A stretch of DNA of 64,000 nt from Meconema thalassinum (taxonomy: Eukaryota > Arthropoda > Insecta > Orthoptera > Tettigoniidae): NCBI GenBank assembly GCA_946902985.2, contig OX336398.1, positions 230,293,556 to 230,357,555 of the forward strand. Reading direction: 5' to 3'. A program made the position numbers and the translations under genes. Each line of letters starts with the position of its first letter. The stretch's first letter is position 1. The notes below the pieces were generated by a model, which ran no database searches, was not told the DNA's origin, and saw only the letters and a list, made by a program, of their open reading frames with translations. Below are positions 45,425-57,525 of the stretch, one piece after another.

Positions 45425-46030
45425 ATTAATCAGAAACCTCTATGGACGTCAAATTGGCAGATGAGAAGCAAAAGGAAGTAGGAGACTTCTGTTAGTTATG
45501 AAGCCAAATAACCAGTGATGGACGAAGCAGAGAGGATATAAAAAGTAGGTTGGCTCAGGCAAGGAAAGCATATGTACAGAAAATAAATCGGCTGACATCA
45601 AATATAGTTTTAACTTTTAGAAAGATATTTTTGAAAGCCATTGTCTGGAGCGTGGCGCTCTATGGAAGTGAAACGTGGACTGTTGACGCAGCAGAAAATA
45701 GGAGAATAAATGCATTTGGAATGTGGTGTTACAGGAGAATGATGAAGATTTGATGGGTAGATAGGGTAATAAATGATTAAGACGAGTGGAAGAGGAGAGA
45801 TGGTTCTGCCGACCACTAATGAAGATAAAAGATAGGTTGTTATGTCACAATCTAAGGCACCCAAAAATAGCAAGCTTAGTTATGGATGGAAGGGTTGAGG
45901 AGAAGAACTGTGGGGGTAGACCTAGGTTAGAGTATGTTAAACAGATTGCCTCAGATGTAGGGTGTGGTAGCTATGTAGAGATTAAACGATTCGCTCAGGA
46001 CAGACTGAAGAAAGACTGATGGCTCAAACA
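45425..46030 (+). mobile_element. LINE 3' end, post-RT region
   Basis: The plus strand gives RLAQARKAYVQKINRLTSNI, then ALYGSETWTVDAAENRRIN and FGMWCYRRMMKI before a TGA; the next frame has LVMDGRVEEKNCGGRPRLEY. It ends ACTGATGGCTCAAACAACAAC. It parallels 24035 in the opposite orientation. Confidence 0.8.
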
Positions 46031-46719
46031 ACAACAGTTACCGTAATTTATTCTGTTCAGAAAGTTAATGGGGGCTGATGGCATCGCTGTTCCGCCCCTT
46101 AAAACCTCAGTACTTAACTAAAGTTTATCGGTTATGCAAAGCTGCCAAATGGACAATTACTTTCGAGACAGTCAGAATCGTTTTCTGTTTGAAGTGATTC
46201 ATGAGAATTCATTTTCATTTTCATCTCTTGTGGCAGAAGTATCTGAGGTTGGTAACACTGTGGTGGCTGGAAAGCGCAGCCTGGTGACCGAAAGTGAACT
46301 AAGAAAGCTGATGAAAGACAGAGAGGGAGAGGAGTTGCCGATTGTAAGGGGTGGAAGATGGAATTCCAATATTGAGACCTTGGGGAATGACAAGTGATTT
46401 TCGCCGTCTCTCTAAGAATGTAACCCATTCCCTTTTATAACTGAACATTTAGTTGATCACTGCTACTGGAGATTGCTTTGCGATCTACCAGAATGTTATT
46501 GGGTGTCTGAGTCGTTATACTAGCGCATTCGTGTGGCTGTTCTACTGAAATTCTTAGAAAGCAGATGTCACCTTAAATAAGTTATTGTAACCTTACCACA
46601 TGTCCCCATCACTTAATATCGCGATTATAGCCACGCCATTTTAAATATAAAGCCAATGCGGTGAGGTTTAAGTTGCGATCTCCCGTGTTTTGCATGAAAG
46701 ATATTAGTGGAGGGACGAA
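46031..46719. other. No recognised feature; one unassigned short frame
   Basis: An 87-codon plus frame at 46134-46397 (SFSSLVAEVSEVGNTVVAGK, SELRKLMKDREGEELP) is open but has no ATG-context, splice or domain support that I can point to. It could be part of an unrecognised repeat. Confidence 0.35.
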
Positions 46720-47590
46720 ACTCTCTCTATATATCTCTACTTAGTATAAAATAAAGTCCCTGATTCTAGGTTGTCACGGGTAATCTCAAGAACCACTGGA
46801 TGGATTTTGATGCGGTTTTCACCATTCTGTAAAGGATATCTCGAGGAAGATTTCTGTAGAAAATAATTTATTTATGATCAAAGGAAGCCAAGCAGTAACG
46901 ATTTCAGTGAAAATTTCGGAAATAAAGCCTGACGTCCGCGCGTTTTTAAGCACACGCTGGACAAGCCGTTAAAAACATCAATATACTATGAGAGTAAGAA
47001 TTGTTCAGCATGAAAAGTTATACAGAAAAGTCCGGGAGAGCATATCTCTATCTTCAATACATCGCCCAATATAAGTGTTTTTACGTTTTTATTTATTCCA
47101 ATTATTGAGGTGGCAGTTTACGAGCTAGCAAGGGGCAAGCCTATCACCCCAGTTACAGCCTAGCTAGCGGGCGAGCCTATACCCCAGATACAGCCAGCAG
47201 CAAACTGTCGAGTCGTGTTGAGTTAAGACTTCAGAGAAGAGTGGTTGTGTTTCGAGTTTCCCTCGAAGTGCAACTCGGTCTTTCATTATTTTGCCGGTGC
47301 ACTTTTGGTTCCGAAAAATACTCAGTCAAGTTAAGATTGGACGGAAGGGGGATTTGTGTTTCAGGCACCTCGCCATTCTTAAATTACGTCTGACAAGAAT
47401 TCGTTGCACATGCATCTCCATGATAATATAATTAATAGTCCAGTCAGTGATTATAACCCATAGTGCCGAGACGTAAAACGGATATAGGTCGTAGTTCATT
47501 GACATCGAAAAATAAAACGAGCCTTACAGTAGTCACATATGATGTGTAACATGTGACATAGAAGAAGCCTCACGTGAAATTGTTGATACA
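46720..47590 (-). repeat. ~1-kb interspersed repeat, copy 2
   Basis: Inverted relative to 18600-19715, sharing its blocks over most of the length. A 260-bp segment, 47075-47335 (ACGAGCTAGCAAGGGGCAAG), has no counterpart in copy 1, so it is either an insertion here or a deletion there. Confidence 0.6.
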
Positions 47591-47892
47591 CCGGTATTTT
47601 ATACTATTATTGGCACAAATATTAATCAATTGTAAAATGGAGTGCTTTACATATATTGTAGTTTATAATACGGAAATCATTTTATTAGATGCTTTGTAGG
47701 TTCCACCAGCACTAGCATAAATAAAGAATACGATATGGATCAACTAGATTAATAGACGCGACACCGCTCATAACCTTAAATTCCTTATAAACAGGTCCTC
47801 TTGATTTAGAGACCAACACGCAATTTCATAAGGATTCTGTTAAAATGAGTCATATTGATATGATAAATATCGTATAAAATGATAATCTGGTA

Positions 47893-47990
47893 GCAAAAAT
47901 ATCTACCCTGTCCGGGATTCGAACCCGAAAGCTCTAGATTCACAGTCAGAGGCACTAACCCCACGGCTATTTCGACTACGCAAATATTGT
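47893..47990 (-). mobile_element. tRNA-like SINE head (type G)
   Basis: The minus strand reads GTCGAAATAGCCGTGGGGTT (A-box-like), then TTCGGGTTCGAATCCCGG (perfect B box) 45 bp on. The anticodon arm and 3' acceptor are not convincing, so I read it as a SINE head and not a tRNA gene. Confidence 0.6.
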
Positions 47991-48479
47991 GCACAAGATG
48001 GTGACTTATTTCCACGTTCCAATAATACTGCATTACGGATTTAAGTTTCATTTGTATTTTACTTGTTTCGATAATGTTCCTGCGTGAAATTGAGTTTAAA
48101 ATGTCTTATGAATAGGCCCTCTTGTGAGTAAAGAGAATGTATTCAGCAATAGTTCATGAAGGCTTGCTTAATTCTCGTATAACCACAACGATTATATTAT
48201 ATTGATGACTGCATTACCGTTATGTGGGTTAATATTTGAATAGCCATTGTGCAGAAACATAATACCGGCAATGCCGACTACTTACAATGTTTGATATTAC
48301 GACATTTTACCATTTAAATACTGATACGAAGACTTCGAACATGTACCATGTGCTTTGTTTCAATCACTTGACACCAGAGTTCGCATGAGCGTTTACCGTT
48401 CAGTATGTCATATACATTCCACATGGCCGAGAGTACGTCATGGTATCAATTTCCGACACCGCGCGCTCATTGTTTCTCT

Positions 48480-48625
48480 TACCACTGCCAGCTGGATCGA
48501 CCGATCGAGTTGGCAGTGCGTCTTACACTTCCGTTCGATCCACCACTGTCAGCTAGCACACTTCCGTTCGAGCACACTTCCGTTCGATCGAACGGACGTG
48601 TGCCAGATGGTGCCACCTCGATCGT
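48480..48625. repeat. Cluster of palindromes and ACACTTCCGTTCGA repeats
   Basis: An imperfect 36-bp palindrome CACTGCCAGCTGGATCG... ends TTGGCAGTG at about 48520. CCGTTCGATCGAACGG is a perfect 16-bp palindrome near 48590, extending to CACAC...GTGTG. ACACTTCCGTTCGA occurs three times. Non-coding. Confidence 0.65.
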
Positions 48626-49189
48626 TCCGACCCACTTTTCAAGATCACTCCCACAAAAATATCCAGCAACCGCTACACATCAAAAAAACGCTTATTACGT
48701 AAATGATTCATAACTGTTCCCTTCGAAGCTAGTTGCAGTAAGAGTTGAGTTAATGTAACTCATCAATATTTGTTTGTTATAGTCTATGTGATGTTTTGTT
48801 CGAATACTGGAAGGGGTGATTGACCTCCAAACTTGCTTGTTTAGAGCGAATGTGTGATTGTAGTTAAATGGTCAATTCAGGTTGTATTGTACAGGCTACA
48901 GTCTTGCGTGTCCTGGTGAGAGCAGTTATCTTGGTCATTATCTACTCTCAACCCATACTGCAACTAAAAATGTGTATATATTGTACATATTTTCACCTAT
49001 ACTTTCTGACAAGCTGGCCCCGTGGTTTCTATAATGATTTTCCTATAATGTCGTGTGTGATATTTATTTATTTATTTGAGGTCCGCCTTAGTTTCTTCTA
49101 GCCAGTTTATGTTGACCTTATTTGAGTTGTTTAAATAATCTTTTGGTGAGACAGACGCTGTCCATTGTATAGATATGGCCATATAATTG

Positions 49190-49302
49190 CAGACTGAAGG
49201 ATTTTAACGCTCTTAAAAAGTCTGACGACTTCGGCCGGGTTTGAACCCGCTATGTTGGGCACAGCAGTCCATCGTGCTACCAATTACTCCACCGAAGCCG
49301 CT
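49190..49302 (-). mobile_element. SINE-A head fragment
   Basis: The complement begins GCGGCTTCGGTGGAGTAATT (A box) and has GCGGGTTCAAACCCGG (B box) and the GTCAGACTTTTTAAGAGCG segment, then stops near 49190. Body and tail are missing. Confidence 0.75.
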
Positions 49303-49640
49303 ACGACATCAGTGAACCTGTCACTTAAGGAGTAGAGGTCCGCTGTTCTCTTAATCCACATTCCATTTTCTCTCGTGGGACCATAAAATTTCCGGAGAAT
49401 TCTCATGTCTTGATTTTCAACTTCTATAATTTCAGAGTGACCACCGAGAAATATGGTTTCTGAGGTGTATACATCTCCCGGCAAAACAATACTGTCTTGT
49501 AGTGTAGTAATTTTGCATTACGTGATATGACTCTTTTGTTGTAGTAATTCCAGGTTAGTCTGTACGCCTTATGAAGTTTGGTGGCTCTTTCTATGTTGGC
49601 CCCACTGTCTGTCTAGTCCCGATGGTAGTATGAATTTTCC
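49303..49640 (-). mobile_element. LINE 3' region fragment
   Basis: The minus strand reads TKLHKAYRLTWNYYNKRVIS, MYTSETIFLGGHSEIIEVEN and MRILRKFYGPTRENGMWIKR. YxSETI...L followed by RKxYGP is typical of the LINE post-RT region. Decayed, with shifts. Confidence 0.65.
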
Positions 49641-49714
49641 AAGATATTATAAGGAGCATATAAGTGAATTTGCGCCATGTTCCATCTCTAGCGGAGATTT
49701 TGTTGCAATATGTT

Positions 49715-50485
49715 TAGCCTATTGTCATTCATGAACAAATAGGCTTATGCGATCACCTATTGTCCGTGTGTGTGTCCATGTGAGCCCCTCCCCCAAATAA
49801 CGTTTAAACGGCTGGGATGATTTCAATGAAACTCGGCAAGGTCATAGTACTATTTTGTCCGACCCCGACCGTATTCTTCGAATCTTATTCCGTCTCACCA
49901 ATCCAACATGGCGACTGTGCGAAATATTTCACTGGCACTCTATATCTCACAAACTATTCTGGATATCACCCTGAAATGTTGTACGGTGATAAAGGGCACT
50001 ACTAGAATTTCACCTATGTGACTTTCAAAAACTTGGTAATTACGAATCGAACATGGCCGTCAAGCGAAATTGAAACATTTAAACAGACTTTTTTCGCGAT
50101 TTAACCATCAAAACTTGGTACAGCACATGTTTATACACATTGTAATACACTGACATCTAATTTAATTCAATTGTTTACATAACCTCAAGATGGTGGATGT
50201 GCGAAAGTTCAATATTAAGTTTTAATTTCTTGTGTCCTAATCATGTGATCGAAGTTAACGTTTGAGTAATGAACCTACGCAATTATCCTCATCTAATAGT
50301 ACATAACTGTATGGCCTACATATATTAAAATCCAAGATGGCGACCATCCAAATTATTTGGACGGTTCTCAATATCTACGAATCTATTACAGCAAGCAAAC
50401 AAACTGAAATGTTGTGGTTGATAGAGACAATTAACATAAGTAGGATATATGAAAATGGGCTATTTAGTTCTTCACGGAACTACTT
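49715..50485 (+). mobile_element. Helentron-like element, copy 3 (internally deleted)
   Basis: The 5' hairpin TAGCCTATTGTCATTCATGA...ATAGGCT, a short GT block, AAACGGCTGGGATGATTTCA, a reduced set of ATGGCG repeats (near 49908, 50054, 50190, 50337), then AGTTCTTCACGGAACTACTTG. T precedes and TT follows. About half the length of copies 1 and 4. Confidence 0.75.
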
Positions 50486-51189
50486 GTTGTAGATATTCCA
50501 TGTACTGGATATTCTCGTACGATATCTGGAGGCCTGCTGTTGATGTTATGCCCTGTGCGACACAGCTGGTTTCACGTCTGGTCTTAGTAATGATTCCTAG
50601 ATCATCATCGCTGTCTGACTATTATAATTCCTCGCTATAATACTGCAGATAAAACCTGGATCAGTGTAACCACACGAAGCAGTTACTAGAGAAATAATGT
50701 AGGCGTTCTTGGCTTGTAAAATAGTAGTTACTTTTCCTTCTTAAGATGTTTTTTTTAGCGGAAGAAAAAATCCTTTTAAAATTATATCTGATATTTATAC
50801 CGCAATCATTTACGTAGACTGGAACAAGCCAAGTCCTGGCAGCTAAATAACCACTCCTTGCTCGTGTGAAACAGAGCGCTACTCCAATATACGTAACAAA
50901 CACTTTGCTTTATTTTACAGCTTCTCAATTCACTTCGTTCTGACACGGAGTTTAAACCCTTCTGAGGATTAAGTTACGAGGGTTTTAGCAAAACACTCAA
51001 CTTGATTTTCAGCATAACTTATATTTTATTACGTAATGCTCCATGAATACTTGTGAAATTGCGTACGCATTTCATAGCTCATCAATATAGGGTAAGTATT
51101 TTAGAGTCATAGAATATACGAAGACTGAAGTATAAGTTTTGAAGTTATAAACCTTTCCACTCTTCTCTTATGGTAACAGTTTATGAATT
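50486..51189. other. No gene seen
   Basis: AT-rich sequence with short frames only. Confidence 0.45.
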
Positions 51190-51600
51190 CAAAATATTGA
51201 AAGGAAGATAGTCAAGTCTCAGAGCTTCCCTATGCACCCATATCTCATCCACCTGTGTTGATCCTGAACTGGTGAGCTTGGATGTTTCCATGGCATTGAG
51301 GTGACCTTGGTCTCCAGAGTAAAGTGATGCACCCATGTCTCATCCGCTGTGATGATCCTGAACGGGAAGTCATTCTACCGCCACAAGTGTTGGAGGCTTA
51401 TTGACATTCTTGCAGTCTTGCCATCAGGGGTGATTTGTCTCAGCACCAATCTTGCTTACACCTTGCGAAACCCCAACCCTTTGTTAATCACGTGATAGGC
51501 CGGGAGCATGTCCATCACCCAATGTGGATGTGGCATCAGACACAATTATACCATTTCCTGTTCGTCAAGGTCGGTCTTCAACTTCCTTAGCTAAACATTG
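51190..51600 (-). pseudogene. Mariner-like transposase remnant
   Basis: The minus strand near 51370-51300 encodes RIITADETWVHHFTLETKV, the conserved block around the first catalytic Asp of mariner transposases. Upstream, broken phrases (NKGLGFRKV, ARLVLRQLTPDGK) fit the region before it. A partial duplication of the same block lies at 51200-51290 (VDEIWVHREAL). No inverted ends were found and the frame is shattered. Confidence 0.7.
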
Positions 51601-52291
51601 AACATCAGACTGATACACAAATACGGTTCCTAGCGAAACTTATCACAATATAATATTAACAGAATGCAACGTAATGATTGTGTTCCAGTATATTAAGGGA
51701 CACTGGGACTGAGATTTAGGCATATTTTATTAAAAAATTCGAATTGTCGATTTCGACATAGTATTCTACCCCTGACCATAACGGATCAATTAGCGGTATC
51801 ATTTTCCACATTCCACCATTTTTTGAGGCACAGCGAGACGTTTAAATGCCGGACGCACTGCCATTTAAACGCCCCTTTCACTTGGTTCCTCACAGAACAT
51901 TATCCTGATATGCATTTATGAAGTTTTAATCGGAGAATACGGATTAGAAATTCCCTCTGTACTACTGGCTCTGCATTGTGCTGCTATCTGCAGATGAGTA
52001 TTGACACTATTACTAACAAGCTATACAAGTACTTCAAATGATTGAAAATAAAGAAATAAACATCTCAAACGGTCGACATGTTGAAATTTTGCATTTGTAG
52101 CCTATTGTGTTTTCTAATTTCATGAAAGTTTCTAGTCGCCTATAAGATGACAGTAGATGCACTTTTTATCTTTGTTTGATATTTGTGGTGGTTTCAGAAG
52201 TGTACGCGCGTCTATCTCTGTTTACAAACAAGTTATTGGAATCTAGGTTAGTTGACTACAATTTCGAAATACGGTTTATTGTGTTTTGTGA

Positions 52292-52448
52292 AGTTTCTTG
52301 CGATTTGTATTGCTTTCTGTGAGTTTATTACTCTTAGTGTATACAAAATGCATTCAGTCACTTCCTGCTGGCATAAGCCGAAATGCAAAAGCAAGAAGAA
52401 AACTGACAAGGCTTTGTGACTATCTGCTGCACGTTGGAAAACATCAGG
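52292..52448 (+). CDS. Weak candidate exon: hydrophobic then basic peptide, no ATG
   Basis: After a TGA at 52289 the frame reads SFLRFVLLSVSLLLLVYTK, a signal-peptide-like stretch, then CIQSLPAGISRNAKARRKLT and RLCDYLLHVGKHQ, meeting CAG|GTAAGA at 52448, a consensus splice donor. There is no ATG in frame, so an upstream exon would be needed; a possible acceptor TTTCAG|AA is at about 52198. Leu-rich frames are common in T-rich DNA, so this may be chance. I do not recognise the peptide. Confidence 0.15.
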
Positions 52449-52544
52449 TAAGAAGGGAGATGGTATTCCTGAACAAACCAGTAATGAACATATGACTCGT
52501 CCAGTTGCAAAACGCGTTTAGTCTACTTCTGAATAAGGATCATA

Positions 52545-53215
52545 TCGTAATTTTTTATTTTTTATTTAATTTTTTATGTTGTTTTGTTTATTCTTTTGTG
52601 TTACTTTATTTCGTTTCATTGTGTTTTATTTTTTGTTTTGATTTTTTGTTTTTTGTTTTTATTTTGTTTTGTTTATTTCGTTTTATTTGGTTTTGCTTTA
52701 TTTTGATTTTCCAGAAAACAAACACAAAACAAAAAGAAAAAACACGAAGCAAAAAGCAACGTTCAAACACAAAAGCAAATGCAGGAAACAAAACAAAACA
52801 AAAGAAATACAAAGCAAAAAACAAAATTCAAAAACAGCAAAAGCAGAAAGCAAACTCAAAACCAAAAAAAAGATGAAGCAAAAAGCAAAATTCAAGCCCA
52901 AAAGCAAAGGCAGAAAAAAAGAATCACAAAGCAAAAAGCAAAATTTATAAACAGCAAAAGCAGAAAAAGAACACAAAAGCAAAACTAAAAAGACGAAGCA
53001 AAAAGCAAAATTCAAAAACAAAAGCAAAAGCAGAAAGCAAAAAAACAAGAAACATAAAGCAAAAAGCAAAATTAAAAAAGCAAAAGCCGAAAACACAAAA
53101 CCAAGAAAGAAAAGCAAATAGTAAAATTCAAAAGCAGAAGCACAAAGCAAACACAAAACCAAAAACCAAAAACACAAAGCAAAAAGTTGAAAACAACAAA
53201 CACAAAAGATACGTG
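52545..53215. repeat. T-rich/A-rich low-complexity tract with strand switch
   Basis: The plus strand is T-rich (TTTTGTTTTG) from 52545 to about 52710, then switches to A-rich repeats of AAAGCAAAAAGCAAAATTCA to 53215. The two halves are partly complementary, so the region could form a long imperfect hairpin. All the Lys/Gln and Phe/Leu frames here come from composition. Confidence 0.85.
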
Positions 53216-53454
53216 AGTCAAAGTCCAGAGAAATGTTTCTCATGAAAATGATTCTTATTAACATTGATTTATTCATTCGTGTGTTTACAAAAAAAAACAG
53301 CTACAAACACTGTTCACTAAATACAATTCCCACCTCAAGGTAATGTTCTAAGTTCATAGTAGTCTTTGAGAAAAAAAAAATATAAAACACACAATACCCA
53401 AGAACAAAACACCAAGCATCATAAGACTGTAGCACAATGATGACCACACGTATG

Positions 53455-53790
53455 TTGTTAGAATTTATATAAAAAGTTTCCAAAAGCACTGTTGAGACAC
53501 TTCCGCTGTACGAGTTTCCATCGTTCTTTCCGGAGGTGATCCAGAAAACCAGGCAGGGTAGTCCGCAGGGGTGTCCGGTAACCAGTAAGGTTGTAGTGGA
53601 TTGCTGCAGCTGCTAGCCATAAAATGGCATTCTTTTTCGACTCACCAAGTACATCCCGTAATTCGAAGTTCAAGATCTCCTCGTCCCTGTTGCGTGTTAG
53701 CCCGGTTATGCTGTGGATAGCATTCATCGTCCATCGCCACACGCCGAATTCTCAGAACACTGCTGATGAAAGTCTAGTAGAGCTCTGATA
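53455..53790 (-). mobile_element. LINE ORF2 C-terminal fragment (relative of the 1.1-6.2 kb LINE)
   Basis: The minus frame reads MWRWTMNAIHSITGLTRNRD, KKNAILWLAAAAIHYNL and PGFLDHLRKERWKLVQR, ending FGNFLYKF. It parallels the end of the near-complete LINE (KRNAILWFTAGAIHYNLSRH, GFLDHLRRERWKT, FGRLLCMF). It is a diverged relative, truncated at the 5' side. Flanks show no obvious duplication. Confidence 0.8.
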
Positions 53791-54145
53791 CGTATTTTAA
53801 TTCATGAAGTACCGTGCTGGTGGTTGTAATAACCGTGGTTCCTCTGCCCTTTCTCTAACGCTATCCATCTCGAGAAGTTGTCTACAACGACTGCCGACTG
53901 CGAAAGAGAAAAAAGTCCTCTCGGTACGCCGGAAGGCGGAGGTAGATTTCACCGGACACACTTGGAGATAGGCGAAAATAGGCAGAATATGCAGGTTTTC
54001 GTAGAAGGATCAGACCTCATTTATCGCGTGAAAGTATTTTATAATTGGAGATTAATTAACTTTGTTTTTCTTCATTTTAAACATATTTTAAACATTTTAT
54101 TGTCTTACGGGGACGGTAACCTTCTTGTCATTTGGAGTCCATTTT
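53791..54145. other. No gene seen
   Basis: Short mixed sequence up to the next Helentron-like element. Confidence 0.45.
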
Positions 54146-54197
54146 TAGCCTATTTTCAATTTTGAAAAAAATAGGCTTATGAGATCACCTTTTGTCC

Positions 54198-54229
<32 letters not shown>

Positions 54230-55653
54230 TGTGTGTGTGTCCCCCTAATAAAATCTAAACGGCTGGAGCGATTTCAGTGAAACTCGGTAAGTTCATAGCA
54301 CTATTCCCGGCGACGTCGACCGTGCCCATCGAATTTTGTTACGTCTCACCAATCCAACATGGCGGCTGTGCGAAATATTTCACTAGCATTCAGTATCTCC
54401 GAAACTATAACGGATATCGCCCTGAAATTGTGTACGGTGATAAAGGGTACTACTAGAAGTTCACCTATGAAACTTTCAAAAACCTGGTTACTACATAACC
54501 AATATGGCGGCCAAGCGAAGTGGAGACTTTTAAATAGACTTTTCTCGCGATTTAACTATCCAAACGTAATGAAACTTGGTACAGCAAATATTTATACACA
54601 TTGCAATGCACTGGAGTCTAATTTAGTTCAATTGTTTACATAACCTCAAAATGGCGGCTGTGCGAAATATTTCACTGACATTCTATATCCCCGAAACTAT
54701 TACAGATATCACCCTGCAATTTTGTACGGTGATAAAGGGTACTGATACAAGTTTACCTATGTATAATTCATAAACCTGTAAAGTACAAAACGAACATGGC
54801 GACCAAGCGAATTTGAAATATTTTGATAGACTTTTCTCGTGAGTTATCTCTCTGAGCGCAGTGAAATGTGGTACAGTAAATGATTTTGCAGATTGTAATG
54901 TACTGCCATCTAATTTAATTCAATTGTTTACATAACCTCAAAATGGCGGCTGTGCGAAATTTTAAAATTAAGTTTTTATTTCTTGTGTCGTAATCATGCG
55001 ATCGAAGTGAAAGTTTGAATAATGAACCTAGGCAATAAGTGACCTTGAATGGTACATAACTCTATGGCCTATACATATAACAATCCTAAATGGCAAGCTT
55101 CCGTAATATTTAGACGGTTCTCAATATATATGAATCTTTTACAGCAACCAAACTGAAATTTTTATGTTCATAGAGACTATGAGCATATGTTCACCTATAG
55201 GACTTTCAGTAACCTGGTGAGCACGAATCCAACATGGTGGCGACGCGAAGTATAAATATTTAAATGGACGTTTCTCGCGAATTAACTATCCGAGTGCCGT
55301 GAAACGTTGCACGTTTTAAATGCTTACACAAATGTTGATCCACTGGCATCTAATTTATTTCAATTGTTTGCATAATCACAAGATGGCTGCTGTGCGTAAT
55401 TTTAAAATCTCGTTTTTACTTCTTGTGTTCTAATCATGCGATTGAAGTTTGAATACCACACTTACACAATAATCTTAATATAATAGTACAAAAATAAAAA
55501 TACAACCTGGCGACCATCTGAAATATTTAGACGGTTCTCAATATCTACGAATCTGATACAGCAATTAAACTGAAATTTTGTATGTTGATAGAGGCAATTA
55601 ACATGAGCAGGATATATGAAAATAGGCTGTACAGTTCTTCACGGAACTACTTG
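54146..55653 (+). mobile_element. Helentron-like element, copy 4 (full architecture)
   Basis: Closest to copy 1: hairpin TAGCCTATTTTCAATTTTGA...AATAGGCT, (GT)n at 54198-54240, ATGGCGGC cores near 54358, 54504, 54650, 54797 and 54943, the inverted TGAAAATAGGCT, the 3' hairpin and ACTTG. T precedes and TT follows. High similarity to copy 1 along the whole length suggests a shared, not very old, source. Confidence 0.8.
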
Positions 55654-55758
55654 TTATACTTGTGGTCACACTGTCCTTATGCAAGGTTTCGACACTGATG
55701 TGTAACTATGTAACGGTCTGTTACTTCTTCACGCAAAATCATATCTCCCGCAGAGATG

Positions 55759-56155
55759 TTGGTTGGTTCCTCAGTTTAGGGGCTGCGACAACGCGGTCAT
55801 ATAACCCCGTGTACTTTGGGTGAGTGTAGAATCTGTCTGATAAACGGTGTGAATTGTGATGGCGGCATTAGTCTGTAATTCAGGTAAGGAATGCAGACGC
55901 TAAATTTCAAGCAGTAGTTCCTAATGTTGCTACCAGATACTAACGTCAACGCCACCCAGCTGTGAACTTGGCTACTAGATACCACCTCAATCAGCAACTC
56001 GCAACGAACGTTGGAACTTCCCCTCCAAAGGAAAGCTTACTGAGGGATTTTTAGCGCTCTTAGAAAATCCGACGACTTTGGCCGGCTTTGAACCCGCGAC
56101 CTTGGGCATAGACATTCAGCATGCTACCAGTTACGTCACCGAAGCCGCTTCACAC
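55759..56155 (-). mobile_element. SINE-A, internally deleted, tail A
   Basis: Tail (GTTGGTTGGTTCCTCAGTTT) is at left. The head complement GCGGCTTCGGTGACGTAACT with GCGGGTTCAAAGCCGG is at right. The middle part with the TTCTTTAACATGCC segment is missing. Its right part takes part in the tandem duplication described below. Confidence 0.75.
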
Positions 56156-57464
56156 TTAGTCAGATGGAAATCTGAATCTGATCTCACGCAAGTGCGTTGT
56201 CATGGCAACGTCTGATGGCTCATCCCTCATCAATTTAGTAGTGTTGCCATGTCAACCACTGATAGCTCTTGGCATTTTCTTATAATTCCGAAATCATTTT
56301 TCTCATCCCTTGGCGCAATGGTGGCTCATATCAAAAATTCTTTCAGACAAACGTTTTAGGTAATTATTAGGGGAATATTGCCCATTTTGTACGGTTTTGA
56401 TATTGTGCCTATTAACAGAGATATGATTAATGTTTCCCGAAAAAAACACTTTTTCCCACCCCTTTGGTCAATGGTTGGTGCTATGAAAAAAACGTTTCAA
56501 ACATAAATTTCTGAGCTTTATCCGACATATAGTATGAACTTTGAACGGATTCGATATTTCACATATTAAGAGAGTTATAGCAATATTTCATTTTTTCGGA
56601 AAAAAAAAAGTCCCCCATTTTCATCCCCTTCGACCGATTTAGCCCAGTAACGAACTCGTCCGAGATTTTATGGGTATACATATTCGGTAAAAAATTCAAA
56701 GTGATTGGTGCAAAATTACGGCAGTTATCGTGTCCACAAGAAACTGATATACATATACAGGGTGTATTTGATATGATGGAAGTCCTTTACACTGGTGATA
56801 GAAGATGGTATTCTAAGCAAATATCTTCGTGAAATTAAGTCAGATCTTAATTAGTGTAGGTGGAATTAAATCACAAAAATCGTCGGTCAATGTCTTGGAA
56901 ACGGGCTTTCACTTCGTTCCCCTCAGCAGCAGAGCTGACTTTTCTCCGTCACCCTCCCCTCCTACGCTGAGGAATGTTGACCAGAGTCTGCAGTTGAGTA
57001 ACCTCCTCACCTTGTCTGCCAATGACATTGAAATACACAAACCGAGCCTATGAACAGCTGATTCACACCTTCATGGGGAGTGGCTACATGACTAGGGATG
57101 GTGGATCTGTCTAGGATTTTGCCAGCTTCATGGACTATGCATAGAAAATAGAAATCCTAAAGATTTGGTAAATTAATTTAAGGAACTGTTGGTCTATCTT
57201 TGTGTGAAGATAGTGCAACAACAGTAATAAACATATTAATAATACTAATAATAGTAATAATAGGCTTTTAGACACACTAACTTCTTTTATGTTTCTTTTT
57301 GGTATGTCGAGTTGCCAGACTTTAATGTACGTAGGATTTCTTGTATGTGCCATGAAATCCATGGAGATGATCGTATTAGATCCCATTCATTTACTACATG
57401 ACTGAACGTAGATCGCACCCTCGGGAAGGTTAGCACTCTACCACCAGAACTACACATGCTGACT

Positions 57465-57525
57465 CTTATTATTATTATTATTAGACTATTATTATTATTA
57501 GACTATTATTATTATTATTATTATA
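57465..57525. repeat. (ATT)n microsatellite, interrupted
   Basis: ATT units broken by AGACT at two points. Confidence 0.85.

Noticed and set aside
47893..47990. True tRNA gene with a perfect B box
   Set aside because: D-arm and anticodon arm do not pair convincingly; better explained as a SINE head.
48355..48713. Two overlapping plus-strand frames of 100-115 codons
   Set aside because: They cover the palindrome cluster and read the same DNA in two frames; neither shows a domain.
52505..53276. Overlapping 120-190 codon frames, Lys/Gln-rich on one strand and Phe/Leu-rich on the other
   Set aside because: Composition effect of the T-rich/A-rich tract; several frames are open at once.
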